Source: Naasia sp. SYSU D00948 (GTDB lineage: Bacteria > Actinomycetota > Actinomycetes > Actinomycetales > Microbacteriaceae). Taken from it: DNA of 64,000 nucleotides. The translations under genes and the position numbers were made by a program. This document shows, piece after piece, positions 45,781 to 56,387 of this stretch (the first letter of the stretch is position 1; each line of letters starts with the position of its first letter). The stretch is from positions 2,717,127 to 2,781,126 of the forward strand of contig NZ_JAFMTA010000001.1 of NCBI RefSeq assembly GCF_017916515.1, in the 5' to 3' direction. The notes beneath the pieces are model-generated. The model was not told the origin of the DNA and made no database searches. It saw only the letters and a program-made list of their open reading frames with translations.

Positions 45781-47895
45781 TCAGACCGCGGCCAGGGAGT
45801 CCTTCGCGGCGGCCACGGCGGCCTCCGCGGTGAGTCCGAACTTCTCGTAGAGCGTCTGGTAGTCGGCCGACGCACCGAAGTGCTCGATCGAGACGCTGCG
45901 GCCGGCGTCGCCGACCCAGGGCCGCCAGCCGAGCGCGATGCCCGCCTCGACGGAGACCCGGGCCTTGACGGCCGCGGGCAGGACCTTCTCGCGGTACTCG
46001 TCGTCCTGCTCCTGGAACCACTCGAGGCAGGGCACGGACACGACGCGGGCGTTGATGCCCTCGTCGGCCAGCTGGGTCCGGGCCGCGAGCGCGATCTGGA
46101 CCTCGGACCCGGTCGCGAGGAAGATCACGTCGGGCGTCCCGTTGGGCGCCTCGGCGAGGATGTAGGCCCCGCGGGCCACGTTGCGGGCGTGCGCGAGCGT
46201 CTCGCCCTCGGCATCCCCGTCGCCGCGCTCGAACACGGGAAGGTTCTGCCGGCTCAGCGCGATGCCGGCCGGTCCGTTGTGCCGGGAGAGCATCGTCTTC
46301 CAGGCCCACGCGACCTCGTTGGCGTCGGCCGGACGCACGACGTCGAGGCCGGGGATCGCGCGCAGCGCGGTGAGCTGCTCGATCGGCTGGTGCGTCGGCC
46401 CGTCCTCGCCGAGGGCGATGGAGTCGTGGGTCCAGACGAAGATCGACGGCGCCCCCATCAGCGCGGCGATCCGGACCGCCGGGCGCATGTAGTCGCTGAA
46501 GATCAGGAACGTGCCGCCGAACGGACGCGTGTTGCCGTGCAGCACGATGCCGTTGAGGATCGAGCCCATCGCGTGCTCGCGGATGCCGAAGTGCAGGACG
46601 CGGCCGTAGGGGTTGCCGGTCCACTCGTGGGTGGACCACTCGGGCGGCAGGAACGACTCGGCCGAGCTGATCGTCGTGAGGTTCGACTCCGCGAGGTCCG
46701 CGGATCCACCCCAGAACTCCGGCATCAGCGGGGCGATCGCGTTGATCACCTTGCCGGACGCGGCACGGGTGGAGACCGCCTTGTCCGTCGGGAAGACGGG
46801 CAGGGCCTCCTCGAGGCCCTCGGGCAGCTGCTGCGCCTCGAGCCGGTCCCACAGCGCCTTGCGCTCGGGGTTGGCCTCCGCCCAGGCGTCGAAGCCCTTG
46901 CGCCACTCGGCGTGCTCGGCCTGGCCGCGCTCGACGGCCTTCCGGGTGTGCTCGAGGACACCCTCCGGGACCTCGAAGGTCTTCTCGGGGTCGAAGCCGA
47001 CGACCTCCTTGAGCGCGCGCAGCTCGTCGGCGCCCAGGGCGGAGCCGTGGATCTTGCCGGTGTTCTGCTTCTTCGGGCTCGGCCAGCCGATGATCGTCTT
47101 GAGGACGATGATCGACGGGCGGTCCGTCTCCGCCTTCGCGGCCTCGATGGCCCGGTGGAGCTCGTGGGCGTCCTCCACGTACTCGCCGGTCTTCTTCCAG
47201 TCGACCGTCTGCACGTGCCAGCCGTAGGCCTCGTACCGCTTGGCGACGTCCTCGGTGAACGCGACGTTGGTGTCGTCCTCGATGGAGATCTGGTTGGCGT
47301 CGTAGATGACGACGAGGTTCCCGAGCTTCTGGTGACCCGCGAGCGAGGAGGCCTCGCTCGTCACGCCCTCCTGGAGGTCGCCGTCGCTGGCGACCACGTA
47401 GATGAAGTGGTCGAACGGGCTCTGCCCGGCGGGCGTCTCAGGGTCGAACAGGCCGCGCTCGTAGCGGGCGGCGTAGGCGAACCCGACCGCGGACGCGAGA
47501 CCCTGGCCGAGGGGGCCCGTGGTGATCTCGACACCGTCGGTGTGGCCGTACTCCGGGTGGCCGGGGGTCTTGGAGCCCCACTTGCGGAGGTGCTGGAGGT
47601 CCTCCAGCTCGAGGCCGTAGCCGGCGAGGTAGAACTGCACGTACTGGAACAGCGATGCGTGCCCCGCCGAGAGGATGAAGCGGTCGCGCCCCACCCAGTC
47701 GTTGTCGCTCGGGTCCCGGCGCATGACCTTCTGGAACAGCAGGTGCGCGACGGGGGCGAGGCTCATCGCCGTCCCCGGATGCCCATTGCCCGCCTGCTCC
47801 ACCGCGTCCGCGGCGAGGATGCGAGCGGTGTCTACTGCCTTGTCGTCAATGGGGTCCCATTGGAGATCTGCCACTGGGGGAGAGCCCTTCTTCAT
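45781..47895 (-). CDS. tkt: Transketolase
   Basis: Thiamine-diphosphate enzyme of the pentose phosphate pathway, up to 704 residues. The ThDP-binding signature is [13 protein letters not shown] (about residue 165), with [14 protein letters not shown] near the start and [21 protein letters not shown] in the pyrimidine domain. Start uncertain: ATG 47895 has no visible Shine-Dalgarno, while GTG 47874 ([14 protein letters not shown]) has AAGGG 10 nt upstream and matches the usual N-terminus. First gene of the six-gene operon; the leader contains three approximate repeats. Confidence 0.96.
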   Translation of the reverse strand: MKKGSPPVADLQWDPIDDKAVDTARILAADAVEQAGNGHPGTAMSLAPVAHLLFQKVMRRDPSDNDWVGRDRFILSAGHASLFQYVQFYLAGYGLELEDLQHLRKWGSKTPGHPEYGHTDGVEITTGPLGQGLASAVGFAYAARYERGLFDPETPAGQSPFDHFIYVVASDGDLQEGVTSEASSLAGHQKLGNLVVIYDANQISIEDDTNVAFTEDVAKRYEAYGWHVQTVDWKKTGEYVEDAHELHRAIEAAKAETDRPSIIVLKTIIGWPSPKKQNTGKIHGSALGADELRALKEVVGFDPEKTFEVPEGVLEHTRKAVERGQAEHAEWRKGFDAWAEANPERKALWDRLEAQQLPEGLEEALPVFPTDKAVSTRAASGKVINAIAPLMPEFWGGSADLAESNLTTISSAESFLPPEWSTHEWTGNPYGRVLHFGIREHAMGSILNGIVLHGNTRPFGGTFLIFSDYMRPAVRIAALMGAPSIFVWTHDSIALGEDGPTHQPIEQLTALRAIPGLDVVRPADANEVAWAWKTMLSRHNGPAGIALSRQNLPVFERGDGDAEGETLAHARNVARGAYILAEAPNGTPDVIFLATGSEVQIALAARTQLADEGINARVVSVPCLEWFQEQDDEYREKVLPAAVKARVSVEAGIALGWRPWVGDAGRSVSIEHFGASADYQTLYEKFGLTAEAAVAAAKDSLAAV

Positions 47896-47899
47896 GAAG

Positions 47900-47967
47900 T
47901 TGTACGGCCCGGGCGCCGAGCCAGTCGTACGGCCCGTGGTCAGGCCATATCGGCCCGCTGTCAGGCC
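47900..47967 (-). repeat. Three approximate ~24-nt repeats in the tkt leader
   Basis: On the plus strand the units begin at 47900, 47924 and 47948 and share GTACGGCCCG or TATCGGCCCG followed by GGTCAGGCC-like ends. They lie between the TATACT -10 box and the tkt start, so they are in the 5' leader. Confidence 0.5.
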
Positions 47968-47974
47968 TGTTCAA

Positions 47975-47980
47975 GTATAG
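47975..47980 (-). promoter_or_regulatory. -10 box TATACT of the tkt operon
   Basis: A near-consensus TATACT on the minus strand, 79 nt upstream of the tkt ATG. The matching -35 region has no clear TTGACA. Confidence 0.6.
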
Positions 47981-48050
47981 GAGGGCCCCTCGGAGCCGCC
48001 CTCGCCCTTGACGTAACGGGGCTTCTCCGGGTCTGCTCCCGGGCGCACCG

Positions 48051-48056
48051 TAGAAT
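48051..48056 (+). promoter_or_regulatory. -10-like box TAGAAT of ctaB
   Basis: TAGAAT precedes the ctaB GTG by 8 nt, a leaderless arrangement. It is divergent from the tkt promoter 70 nt away. Confidence 0.5.
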
Positions 48057-48064
48057 CGAGCGCG

Positions 48065-48997
48065 GTGAGCACAGCAGTAGAACCGGAGCGCGGCGCGGAG
48101 GCGACGCCTCGACGGGCGACCCTCGGCACCAAGGCGAGGGCCTACCTGGCGCTCACCAAGCCCCGGGTGATCGAGCTGCTGCTCGTGACCACGGCGCCCG
48201 TCATGATCCTCGCTGCGGACGGCATCCCGGACCCGTGGCTCGTCCTCGCGACCCTGTTCGGCGGTGCCCTCAGCGCCGGTTCCGCGAACGCGTTCAACTG
48301 CTACCTCGACCGCGACATCGACAGCGTCATGCACCGCACGAAGCGGCGTCCGCTCGTCACGGGGGAGGTGACGCCGCGCGAGGCGCTCGTGTTCGCGTGG
48401 ATCCTCGGCGTGGTCTCGACGGTGTGGCTCCTGGTCTTCACGACGCCGCTGGCCGCCGTCCTCTCCGTCGCCGCGATCCTCTTCTACGTCTTCGTCTACA
48501 CGATGTGGCTCAAGCGCCGGACCGAGCAGAACATCATCTGGGGCGGGATCGCGGGATGCTTCCCCGTGCTCATCGGCTGGGCCGCGGTGACCGGGAGCCT
48601 CGACTGGGCCCCGTTCATCCTCTTCATGGTCGTGTTCCTGTGGACGCCGCCGCACTACTGGCCCCTTTCGATGAAGTACCGGGACGACTACGAGTCCGTC
48701 GGCGTGCCGATGCTCGCAGTGGTGCGGTCCCGGCAGACCGTCGGCCTGCAGACGATCCTGTACGCGTGGGCGACCGTCGCGTGCTCGCTCCTGCTCGTCC
48801 CGGTGGCCGGGATGGGCCTCGTCTACAGCCTCTCGGCCGTGGCGTCCGGCACCTGGTTCGTCTACGAGACGCACCGCCTCTACGGGCTCGCCATCCGCGG
48901 TGAGGAGCCCCGCCCGATGCGGGTGTTCCACGCCTCGATCACCTACCTGACGCTGCTCTTCCTCGCCGTCGCGATCGACCCGCTGCTCCCGTTCTAG
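48065..48997 (+). CDS. ctaB: Protoheme IX farnesyltransferase (heme O synthase)
   Basis: Adds a farnesyl group to heme B to make heme O, the precursor of heme A. The 310-residue UbiA-family membrane protein has about eight to nine membrane segments and the prenyl-diphosphate site [20 protein letters not shown], with the second Asp-rich region around [16 protein letters not shown]. ctaA lies 2 kb away on the other strand. GTG start 8 nt after TAGAAT. Its place opposite tkt is conserved in actinobacteria. Confidence 0.97.
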   Translation: MSTAVEPERGAEATPRRATLGTKARAYLALTKPRVIELLLVTTAPVMILAADGIPDPWLVLATLFGGALSAGSANAFNCYLDRDIDSVMHRTKRRPLVTGEVTPREALVFAWILGVVSTVWLLVFTTPLAAVLSVAAILFYVFVYTMWLKRRTEQNIIWGGIAGCFPVLIGWAAVTGSLDWAPFILFMVVFLWTPPHYWPLSMKYRDDYESVGVPMLAVVRSRQTVGLQTILYAWATVACSLLLVPVAGMGLVYSLSAVASGTWFVYETHRLYGLAIRGEEPRPMRVFHASITYLTLLFLAVAIDPLLPF

Positions 48998-49003
48998 GCC
49001 AGC

Positions 49004-49099
49004 GCACCTGGCCCTCAACAGTCAGAATTTGCGCCCAACAGCACGACACGCCGCTGCACGTGCTGTTGGCCGAAGTTCAGCCTGTTGAGCGCCAGTTCC
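49004..49099. repeat. Four-box nested palindrome, copy D1 (CAACAG type)
   Basis: CAACAG boxes at 49016 and 49036 face CTGTTG boxes at 49063 and 49082, with 21 nt between the inner boxes. The inner arms pair perfectly over 11 bp (49035-49045 with 49059-49069), and the outer arms pair at 15 of 18 positions (49004-49021 with 49082-49099). It lies between the convergent ctaB and ABC permease genes and shares a 19-nt core with copy D2. Confidence 0.7.
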
Positions 49100-49108
49100 G
49101 AGGGCCGC

Positions 49109-49975
49109 TCAGGCGCGGCTGCCGATGCGGCCGAAGCGCCACACCGAGAGGGGGACGAAGACCGCCAGCAGGACCGCGATGCCGATCAGCACGGCCTGGA
49201 CCGGGTTCTGCATCGTCCACGTGTCGCCCACCTGCATGCCCGGGGGGACGTTGCCGAACAGCTGCCGCGCCGCCAGCACCAGCGCGGACACGGGATTCCA
49301 CTCGGCGAAGATCCGGAGCGGCGTCGGCAGGTTCTCGCTCGGCACGAACGCGTTCGAGATGAACGTGAGCGGGAAGAGCACGATGAAGGAGACGTTGTTG
49401 ATGACCTCCGGGCTGCGCACGCTCAGTCCGATGAAGACCATCACCCAGGACAGGGCGTAGGCGAACGCGAGCAGCAGGACGACGCCGGCCAGCCCCTCGA
49501 GCAGGCTGGAGCGCACCCGCCAGCCCACGACGAGGCCCGTGAGGATCATCACGACCATCGAGATCGAGTTGATCAGCAGGTCGCCGTTCGTCCGGCCCAC
49601 CAGCACGGCCGAGGGGCGCATGGGAAGCGTCCGGAACCGGTCGATGATGCCGTCCCGGATGTCCTGCGCGGTGGCGTAGCCCGACCAGGTGGCGCCGAAC
49701 ACCACGGTCTGGGCGAAGATGCCCGCCATGATGAACTCCTTGTAGTCGGAGCCCGGGATCTGGATGGAGCCGGAGTAGACGTAGCTGAAGAGCAGCACGA
49801 ACATGATCGGCTGCAGCGTCGTGAAGACGAGGACGTCCGGGACGCGCTTGATCTTGATGAGGTTGCGCCGGGTCGTGATCCACCCGTCGGAGAACCAGGC
49901 CGCGAGAGGCGACGGCTCCCGGGGGACCGGGGCCGCTTCGAGGGACGTGGTGACGCGATCCGCTGCGACGGTCAT
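49109..49975 (-). CDS. ABC-2 type transporter permease (DrrB-like)
   Basis: A 288-residue permease with six membrane segments after a cytoplasmic N-terminus. PDVLVFTTLQPIMFVLLFSYVYSG and GIFAQTVVFGATWSGYATAQD are typical of daunorubicin-resistance-type (DrrB) ABC-2 permeases, and NAFVPSENLPTPLRIFAEWNPVSALVLAAR is a family signature. ATG start overlaps the ATPase stop (ATGA) and has an AGGAAGGAAGGG Shine-Dalgarno. Substrate unknown; the pair lies between the two heme A genes. Confidence 0.92.
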   Translation of the reverse strand: MTVAADRVTTSLEAAPVPREPSPLAAWFSDGWITTRRNLIKIKRVPDVLVFTTLQPIMFVLLFSYVYSGSIQIPGSDYKEFIMAGIFAQTVVFGATWSGYATAQDIRDGIIDRFRTLPMRPSAVLVGRTNGDLLINSISMVVMILTGLVVGWRVRSSLLEGLAGVVLLLAFAYALSWVMVFIGLSVRSPEVINNVSFIVLFPLTFISNAFVPSENLPTPLRIFAEWNPVSALVLAARQLFGNVPPGMQVGDTWTMQNPVQAVLIGIAVLLAVFVPLSVWRFGRIGSRA

Positions 49976-50964
49976 GATCCCTTCCTTCCTTCCGTCTCGT
50001 CCGCCTCGCCGTCCTCGGCCGCGTGACCGGTGAGGCGCAGGAAGACGTCGTCGAGTGTCGGGCGCTGCATCCCCGCGTCGTGCAGCTCGATGCCCTGCCG
50101 GGCGAGCTCCGCGAGGACCTCCGCGAGAGCGGGCGCGCCCTCGGCGACCGTGACGCTCGCCGCCCGCCCGTCGCCGGACACGTCGGGGGCACCCGTGCCC
50201 ACCCGCTGCAGCGCGGCGACGGCCGCGGGCAGGTCGTCCGCCGACACGAGCGTCAGCTGGATGCGCCGTCCGCCGACGCGGGCCTTGAGCTCGTCGGCGG
50301 TGCCGCGCGCGATCACCTGCCCGCGGTCGATCACCGCGATGTCGTCGGCAAGCCGGTCGGCCTCCTCGAGGTACTGGGTCGTGAGGAGGACGGTCGTGCC
50401 GGCCGACGCGAGGCTCTCGATGACGTCCCACATGCCGAGCCGGCTGCGGGGATCGAGCCCCGTGGTCGGCTCGTCGAGGAACAGGACCGCCGGGGAGATG
50501 ACGAGGGCGCATGCGAGGTCGATGCGCCGCCGCATGCCGCCCGAGAACCCCTTCACCGGCCTGCTCTTCGCCTCCCCGAGGTCGAAGAGCGCGACCAGCT
50601 CCTCGGCTCTCCGCTTCGAGTCGGTGCGACTCAAGTGGTAGAGACGCCCGACCATATCGAGGTTCTCGAGCGCGGTGAGATTCTCGTCGACCGCGGCGTA
50701 CTGGCCGGCGACGCCGATCCTGCGCCGGATCTCCTCCGGGTCCTCCCGGACGTCGATGCCGTCGATCCGCGCCCGGCCCGAGTCGGCGCGGATGAGCGTC
50801 GTGAGCACCTTGACGGTGGTCGACTTGCCGGCGCCGTTCGGCCCGAGGAGCCCGAACACGGTGCCCTGAGGCACGTCGAGGCTGAGCCCGTCCAGCGCCT
50901 TCACGACGGGTGCCTTCCGGGGGTGATAGGTGACCCTCAGGTCCTCCGCTTCGAGGAACGCCAT
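49972..50964 (-). CDS. ABC transporter ATP-binding protein (DrrA-like)
   Basis: A 330-residue exporter ATPase. Walker A GPNGAGKST, signature FSGGMRRRIDLA, Walker [14 protein letters not shown] and the switch region LLTTQYLEEADRLAD are intact. The C-terminal extension (about residues 225-330, ending in a TLDDVFLRLTGH element) is characteristic of the DrrA family. Works with the downstream permease as a two-gene export unit. Drug export is the family annotation; no substrate can be named. Confidence 0.94.
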   Translation of the reverse strand: MAFLEAEDLRVTYHPRKAPVVKALDGLSLDVPQGTVFGLLGPNGAGKSTTVKVLTTLIRADSGRARIDGIDVREDPEEIRRRIGVAGQYAAVDENLTALENLDMVGRLYHLSRTDSKRRAEELVALFDLGEAKSRPVKGFSGGMRRRIDLACALVISPAVLFLDEPTTGLDPRSRLGMWDVIESLASAGTTVLLTTQYLEEADRLADDIAVIDRGQVIARGTADELKARVGGRRIQLTLVSADDLPAAVAALQRVGTGAPDVSGDGRAASVTVAEGAPALAEVLAELARQGIELHDAGMQRPTLDDVFLRLTGHAAEDGEADETEGRKGS

Positions 50965-51047
50965 GGGCCGGGATGGTACTCCCGGCCGGTGACATCGACG
51001 CGACCCAGACCGGGGTCACCGCCCGGTCGCCCGCGGTGCCCCCCGGG

Positions 51048-51986
51048 CTAGCGGGGCAGCGCCCGCGCGGGCTGCCGGGTGGCGAGCACGACCGCGGTGG
51101 CCGCCGCCGTGATGAGGCACGCGAGGAGCATGTGCGCGGCGACGAGTCCCGCGGGCAGGCCGCTGCGTGCCTGGGTGATGCCGACCGCGATCTGCAGCAC
51201 CTCGGCCGCGAGCAGCAGGAGGGCGTACCGCCGCACCAGCGGGGCCCGGCGGGAGAGGACGAGCAGCACGAGGCTGAGCCCGAACATGGCGTAGGCGGGC
51301 CAGCTGTGCACGTGCTGCAGCAGCTCCGGGTTCAGGCCGTTGCGGGCCGCCCCGCTGTCCCCGGCGTGCGGCCCGGATCCCGTCGTCACGATGCCGACGA
51401 CGATCGTCACGAGGGCGAGGACCGCGACCGCCCACGCGGTCGCCCGGGTCGCGGCGGGCACGACGTCGGCGCGCTCCGCGACGGGGTGGTGGACGCGCCA
51501 CACCAGCAGCGTGGACAGCGCGACCAGCCCGATCGACACGACGAAGTGCAGCCCGACGACGTAGGGGTTCAGCTGCGTGAGGACGCTGATCCCGCCGATG
51601 ACCGCCTGCGCCGGGATGCCGAACGCGATCAGCAGCGCGGGCAGCACGAGGCCCCGGCCCGAGCCGGCGGTCCGGACGACCGCCAGGAACAGCAGGATCG
51701 CCCCCGCCACGAGCACGAAGGTGAGGAGCCTGTTGCCGAACTCGATGAAGCCGTGGATGCCCATCTCCGGCGTGACGACGTACGACTCGTCGGTGCACCG
51801 GGGCCAGGTGGGGCAGCCGAGGCCCGAGCCGGTGAGGCGGACCGCCCCACCGGTGCCGACGATGAGCGTCTGCAGGGCCAGGTTGATCCACGCGATCGCC
51901 CTCGTCCACCGGGTCACCTCGGCGGGCATCAGGCGTGCGCGCACGCCTGCGGGGGAGGGGGCTTCCGCCCGGGTGTCTACGGCCAC
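51048..51986 (-). CDS. ctaA: Heme A synthase
   Basis: Oxidises the methyl group of heme O to a formyl group, giving heme A for aa3-type cytochrome oxidase. The 312-residue membrane protein has eight segments with the conserved cysteine pair in GSGLGCPTWPRC and heme-ligand histidines in IHGFIEFGNR, LHFVVSI, LQHVHSW and AAHMLLA. GTG start, with GGAAGGCG upstream. Divergent from the suf operon across 236 nt. It lies just upstream of the DrrAB-type genes. Confidence 0.95.
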   Translation of the reverse strand: MAVDTRAEAPSPAGVRARLMPAEVTRWTRAIAWINLALQTLIVGTGGAVRLTGSGLGCPTWPRCTDESYVVTPEMGIHGFIEFGNRLLTFVLVAGAILLFLAVVRTAGSGRGLVLPALLIAFGIPAQAVIGGISVLTQLNPYVVGLHFVVSIGLVALSTLLVWRVHHPVAERADVVPAATRATAWAVAVLALVTIVVGIVTTGSGPHAGDSGAARNGLNPELLQHVHSWPAYAMFGLSLVLLVLSRRAPLVRRYALLLLAAEVLQIAVGITQARSGLPAGLVAAHMLLACLITAAATAVVLATRQPARALPR

Positions 51987-52222
51987 CGTTCGCCTTCCGC
52001 GCGCGTACCGCGCCCTGTAGCATTGATGGGGTTAACGAACACAGCCCACTGCCGTCCTGGCAGGTCAGCGTCGAAATCGGGAGTCCTCCCGAGGCAGTGT
52101 TCAGTCTAGGCACGACGAGCCCCGGGCCCTGAGATCGGGCGGTCCGCCGCCCTGAGGGAACCCTGTGCGAGGGAATGCCGGGATGCTCCGTCTGGTTGCC
52201 CCAGACGGGAAGAGAGGTACAC

Positions 52223-53641
52223 ATGTCCGACGTCTTGATCGACCGCCCTGAGCTCGCGACCCTCGGCCAGTACGAGTTCGGCTGGGCCGACACCGACGCC
52301 GCCGGCGCGACCGCTCGCCGCGGTCTCTCGCCCGAGGTCGTCGAGAACATCTCGGCCCTCAAGAGCGAGCCCGAGTGGATGCGGAAGAACCGCCTCAAGG
52401 CTCTGCAGATCTTCGAGCGCAAGCCGATGCCCATGTGGGGCGCCGATCTCTCCGAGATCGACTTCGACAACATCAAGTACTTCGTGCGGTCCACGGAGAA
52501 GCAGGCCCAGAGCTGGGAGGACCTGCCCGAGGACATCCGCAACACCTACGAGAAGCTCGGCATCCCGGAGGCGGAGCGTCAGCGCCTCGTCGCAGGCGTC
52601 GCGGCTCAGTACGAGTCGGAGGTCGTCTACCACCAGATCCGCGAGGACCTGGAGAAGCAGGGCGTCATCTTCCTCGACACCGACACCGCCCTCAAGGAGC
52701 ACCCTGAGTTCTTCGAGGAGTACTTCGGCACAGTCATCCCGGCCGGCGACAACAAGTTCGCCGCGCTCAACACGGCAGTGTGGTCGGGCGGCTCGTTCGT
52801 CTACGTGCCCAAGGGCGTCCACGTCGAGATCCCGCTGCAGGCCTACTTCCGGATCAACACCGAGAACATGGGCCAGTTCGAGCGGACGCTGATCATCGCC
52901 GACGAGGACAGCTACGTCCACTACATCGAGGGCTGCACGGCCCCGATCTACAAGTCGGACTCGCTGCACTCCGCGGTCGTCGAGATCATCGTCAAGAAGA
53001 ACGCCCGCGTCCGCTACACGACCATCCAGAACTGGTCGAACAACGTCTACAACCTCGTCACCAAGCGCGCGATCGCCCACGAGGGCGCGACGATGGAGTG
53101 GATCGACGGCAACATCGGCTCCAAGGTGACGATGAAGTACCCGTCCATCTACCTGGTCGGCGAGCGCGCCAAGGGCGAGACCCTCTCCGTCGCCTTCGCG
53201 GGCCCGGGTCAGCACCAGGACGCCGGCGCGAAGATGATCCACATGGCTCCGTACACGCAGAGCTCGATCGTCTCCAAGTCGATCGCGCGCGGCGGCGGCC
53301 GGGCCGGGTACCGCGGCGAGGTCCGCGTGGACGCCAATGCCCACCACTCGGCGAACACCGTCCGCTGCGACGCCCTCCTCGTCGACACCATCTCGCGCTC
53401 GGACACCTACCCGGCCATCGACATCCGGGTCGACGACGTCCAGCTCGGCCACGAGGCGACGGTCTCCAAGGTCAGCGAGGAGCAGCTGTTCTACCTCATG
53501 TCCCGCGGCATGCCGGAGGACGAGGCGATGGCGATGATCGTCCGCGGCTTCATCGAGCCGATCGCTCGGGAGCTTCCCATGGAGTACGCCCTCGAGCTCA
53601 ACAAGCTCATCGAGATGGGCATGGAAGGCAGCGTCGGCTGA
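52223..53641 (+). CDS. sufB: Fe-S cluster assembly protein SufB
   Basis: Scaffold component of the SufBCD complex, 472 residues. The protein shows [49 protein letters not shown] (the Cys used in cluster assembly) and the C-terminal [25 protein letters not shown]. There is no intein, unlike mycobacterial SufB. ATG 52223 is used because an AAGAGAGG Shine-Dalgarno precedes it; the frame is open 16 codons upstream. sufD begins at the very next base after the stop. Confidence 0.97.
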   Translation: MSDVLIDRPELATLGQYEFGWADTDAAGATARRGLSPEVVENISALKSEPEWMRKNRLKALQIFERKPMPMWGADLSEIDFDNIKYFVRSTEKQAQSWEDLPEDIRNTYEKLGIPEAERQRLVAGVAAQYESEVVYHQIREDLEKQGVIFLDTDTALKEHPEFFEEYFGTVIPAGDNKFAALNTAVWSGGSFVYVPKGVHVEIPLQAYFRINTENMGQFERTLIIADEDSYVHYIEGCTAPIYKSDSLHSAVVEIIVKKNARVRYTTIQNWSNNVYNLVTKRAIAHEGATMEWIDGNIGSKVTMKYPSIYLVGERAKGETLSVAFAGPGQHQDAGAKMIHMAPYTQSSIVSKSIARGGGRAGYRGEVRVDANAHHSANTVRCDALLVDTISRSDTYPAIDIRVDDVQLGHEATVSKVSEEQLFYLMSRGMPEDEAMAMIVRGFIEPIARELPMEYALELNKLIEMGMEGSVG

Positions 53642-54886
53642 GTGACTGACACGGCAGGAACGAACACGGCAGGCACCAAGGGGCTGGCGACCGCGGACGG
53701 CGAGACCGCCGTCGAGGTGACGGGGACCGGCACGCGGCCGGCGATCATCGCCGACGCGACCAGCCGGCACGGCGTCGCGCCCGTCCAGACGCGCAACGAG
53801 CGCTTCACCTCCACCGACGTCCACGACTTCCCCGCGGTCACGGGCCGCGAGGCGGCGTGGAAGCTGACGCCGGTCGACCGGATCTCCGCGCTGCTCGACG
53901 GGCTCCTCGACGGCACCCGGTACGAGTTCGAGGCGCCCGAGGTCGAGGACGTCGACATCTCCTGGGTGACCCGCAGCGACCCGCGGATCGGGCTCGCCGG
54001 CATCCCGGAGGAGCGGGCGTCCGCGAACGCGTGGACGATGTTCGAGGGGGCCCTCGCCGTCACCGTCGGCGGCGAGGAGCACCGCGAGGTCACGATCTCG
54101 CGCTCGGGCTTCGGGCGCGAGCCGCGGGCGGCGCACACCCTCATCGAGGCGAAGCCGTTCAGCGACGCCCTGGTCGTCCTCGACAACTCGGGTCCGGCCC
54201 TCCTCAGCGAGAACGTCGAGATCCTCGTCGGCGACTCCGCCCGCCTGACGGTGGTCACGGTGCAGGACTTCGACGACGATGCGCGCTACGTCGCGACCCA
54301 CTTCGCGCGGGTCGGGCGCGACGCGTCCCTCCGCCACGTCGTGGTGTCGCTCGGCGGCGAGGTGGTCCGGGTGAACCCGGCCGTCACCCTCGCCGGCACG
54401 GGCGCCGAGGGTGAGCTGTACGGCGTCTACTTCGCGGACTCCCACCAGCACCTCGAGCAGCAGGTCTTCCTCTTCCACAAGGCGGCGAACACCCGCGGCC
54501 GCGTCAACTACAAGGGCGCCCTCCAGGGCGACGGCGCGCGCACCGTCTGGATCGGCGACGTCCTGATCGGCCCCGAGGCCGTGGGCACGGACAGCTACGA
54601 GCAGAACCGCAACCTGGTCCTCACCGACGGCACGCGCGCGGACTCGGTGCCCAACCTCGAGATCGAGAACGGCGACATCCAGGGCGCCGGCCACGCGAGC
54701 GCGACCGGTCGCTTCGACGACGAGCAGCTCTTCTACCTGCGCGCCCGTGGCATCCCCGAGCAGGAGGCACGCCGCCTCGTGGTCCGCGGCTTCCTCGAGG
54801 AGATCGTGCAGAAGATCGGGTACAAGCCCCTCGAGGAGCGGCTCTCCGCCGCCATCGAGATCGAGCTCGAGGAGAGCGCCCGATGA
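53642..54886 (+). CDS. sufD: Fe-S cluster assembly protein SufD
   Basis: Partner of SufB in the scaffold, 414 residues with the same beta-helix family core. Typical stretches are EGELYGVYFADSHQHLEQQVFLFH, GRVNYKGALQGDGARTVWIGD and EEQLFYLRARGIPEQEARRLVVRGF. The N-terminal 40 residues are low-complexity (Thr/Gly/Ala). GTG start immediately abutting sufB; the stop overlaps the next gene as ATGA. Confidence 0.95.
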   Translation: MTDTAGTNTAGTKGLATADGETAVEVTGTGTRPAIIADATSRHGVAPVQTRNERFTSTDVHDFPAVTGREAAWKLTPVDRISALLDGLLDGTRYEFEAPEVEDVDISWVTRSDPRIGLAGIPEERASANAWTMFEGALAVTVGGEEHREVTISRSGFGREPRAAHTLIEAKPFSDALVVLDNSGPALLSENVEILVGDSARLTVVTVQDFDDDARYVATHFARVGRDASLRHVVVSLGGEVVRVNPAVTLAGTGAEGELYGVYFADSHQHLEQQVFLFHKAANTRGRVNYKGALQGDGARTVWIGDVLIGPEAVGTDSYEQNRNLVLTDGTRADSVPNLEIENGDIQGAGHASATGRFDDEQLFYLRARGIPEQEARRLVVRGFLEEIVQKIGYKPLEERLSAAIEIELEESAR

Positions 54887-55212
54887 GCGGCGTCCGCGTC
54901 TGCTCGGTCTCGGAGGTCCGCGTCGATCAGGCCCTCCGGGTGATGGTCGACGGGACCGCCGTCGCGGTCGTCAAGGACAGCGCCGGTGAGATCCACGCCC
55001 TCGGCGACACGTGCACGCACGGCGACATCTCGCTCGCCGAGGGCTTCGTCGAGGACGACACCCTGGAGTGCTGGGCCCACGGCTCCCGCTTCGAGCTCAA
55101 GTCGGGCCGCCCGCTCTCCCTCCCGGCCTACGAGCCGGTCCCCGTATTCGATGTGACCGTCGTCGACGACGACGTCTACGTCGACCCCGTCCCCAAGCGC
55201 GTCGACGCCTGA
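54883..55212 (+). CDS. Rieske-type [2Fe-2S] ferredoxin
   Basis: A 109-residue single-domain Rieske ferredoxin of the NirD/BphF kind. Ligands are Cys44 and His46 (TCTHGD) and Cys63 and His66 (CWAHGSRF). It lacks a membrane anchor, so it is cytoplasmic. It overlaps sufD by 4 nt and precedes sufC by 24 nt, so it is part of the suf operon. It may carry electrons for cluster assembly or be an early recipient; its exact role is unknown. Confidence 0.93.
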   Translation: MSGVRVCSVSEVRVDQALRVMVDGTAVAVVKDSAGEIHALGDTCTHGDISLAEGFVEDDTLECWAHGSRFELKSGRPLSLPAYEPVPVFDVTVVDDDVYVDPVPKRVDA

Positions 55213-55236
55213 GCGTCGAAAAGAAGAGGTAGCACC

Positions 55237-56003
<767 letters not shown>

Positions 56004-56004
<1 letters not shown>

Positions 56005-56336
56005 TGGCCACCGTCTCGCTCACCCCGGAGCGCTTCGATGAGATCACCGAGGCGCTCAAGGACGTCGTCGACCCCGAACTCGGGGTCAACGTCGTCGACC
56101 TCGGCCTCATCTACGACCTGGGCTGGGACGACGAGAACGACGCGCTCATCATCTCGATGACGCTCACGTCCGCGGGCTGCCCGCTGACCGACGTCATCGA
56201 GGAGGAGACCGCGCAGGCCCTCGACGGCCACTGCGAGCGGTTCCGCATCAACTGGGTGTGGATGCCGCCGTGGGGCCCGGAGCGGATCACGGACGACGGG
56301 CGCGAGATGATGCGCGCCATCGGCTTCGCGATCTGA
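56004..56336 (+). CDS. sufT: Metal-sulfur cluster assembly factor (SufT/DUF59)
   Basis: A 110-residue DUF59/MIP18-type protein. The family core is VVDPELGVNVVDLGLIYD, with the conserved Cys59 in TSAGCPLTDV and the C-terminal WMPPWGPERITDDGREMMRAIGF. Such proteins help mature Fe-S enzymes. One-base overlap with sufC, so translation is coupled. Last gene of this suf run; the cysteine desulfurase SufS, SufU and the SufR repressor are not in the window. Confidence 0.93.
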
Positions 56337-56387
56337 CGCCGCGGAGCGTCCCCGCTTCCTCTCTGGCGCCCGACCGGCGTCTCCTTG

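Noticed and set aside
44809-48903. A 1364-codon plus-strand open frame across tal, tkt and ctaB
   Set aside because: It spans three well-supported genes in another frame and has no domain signature; it is a GC-driven shadow.
52037-52102. GAACAC/GTGTTC inverted pair upstream of sufB as a SufR-type operator
   Set aside because: Only 6 bp per arm with a spacing over 50 nt, and no sufR gene nearby; too weak to call.
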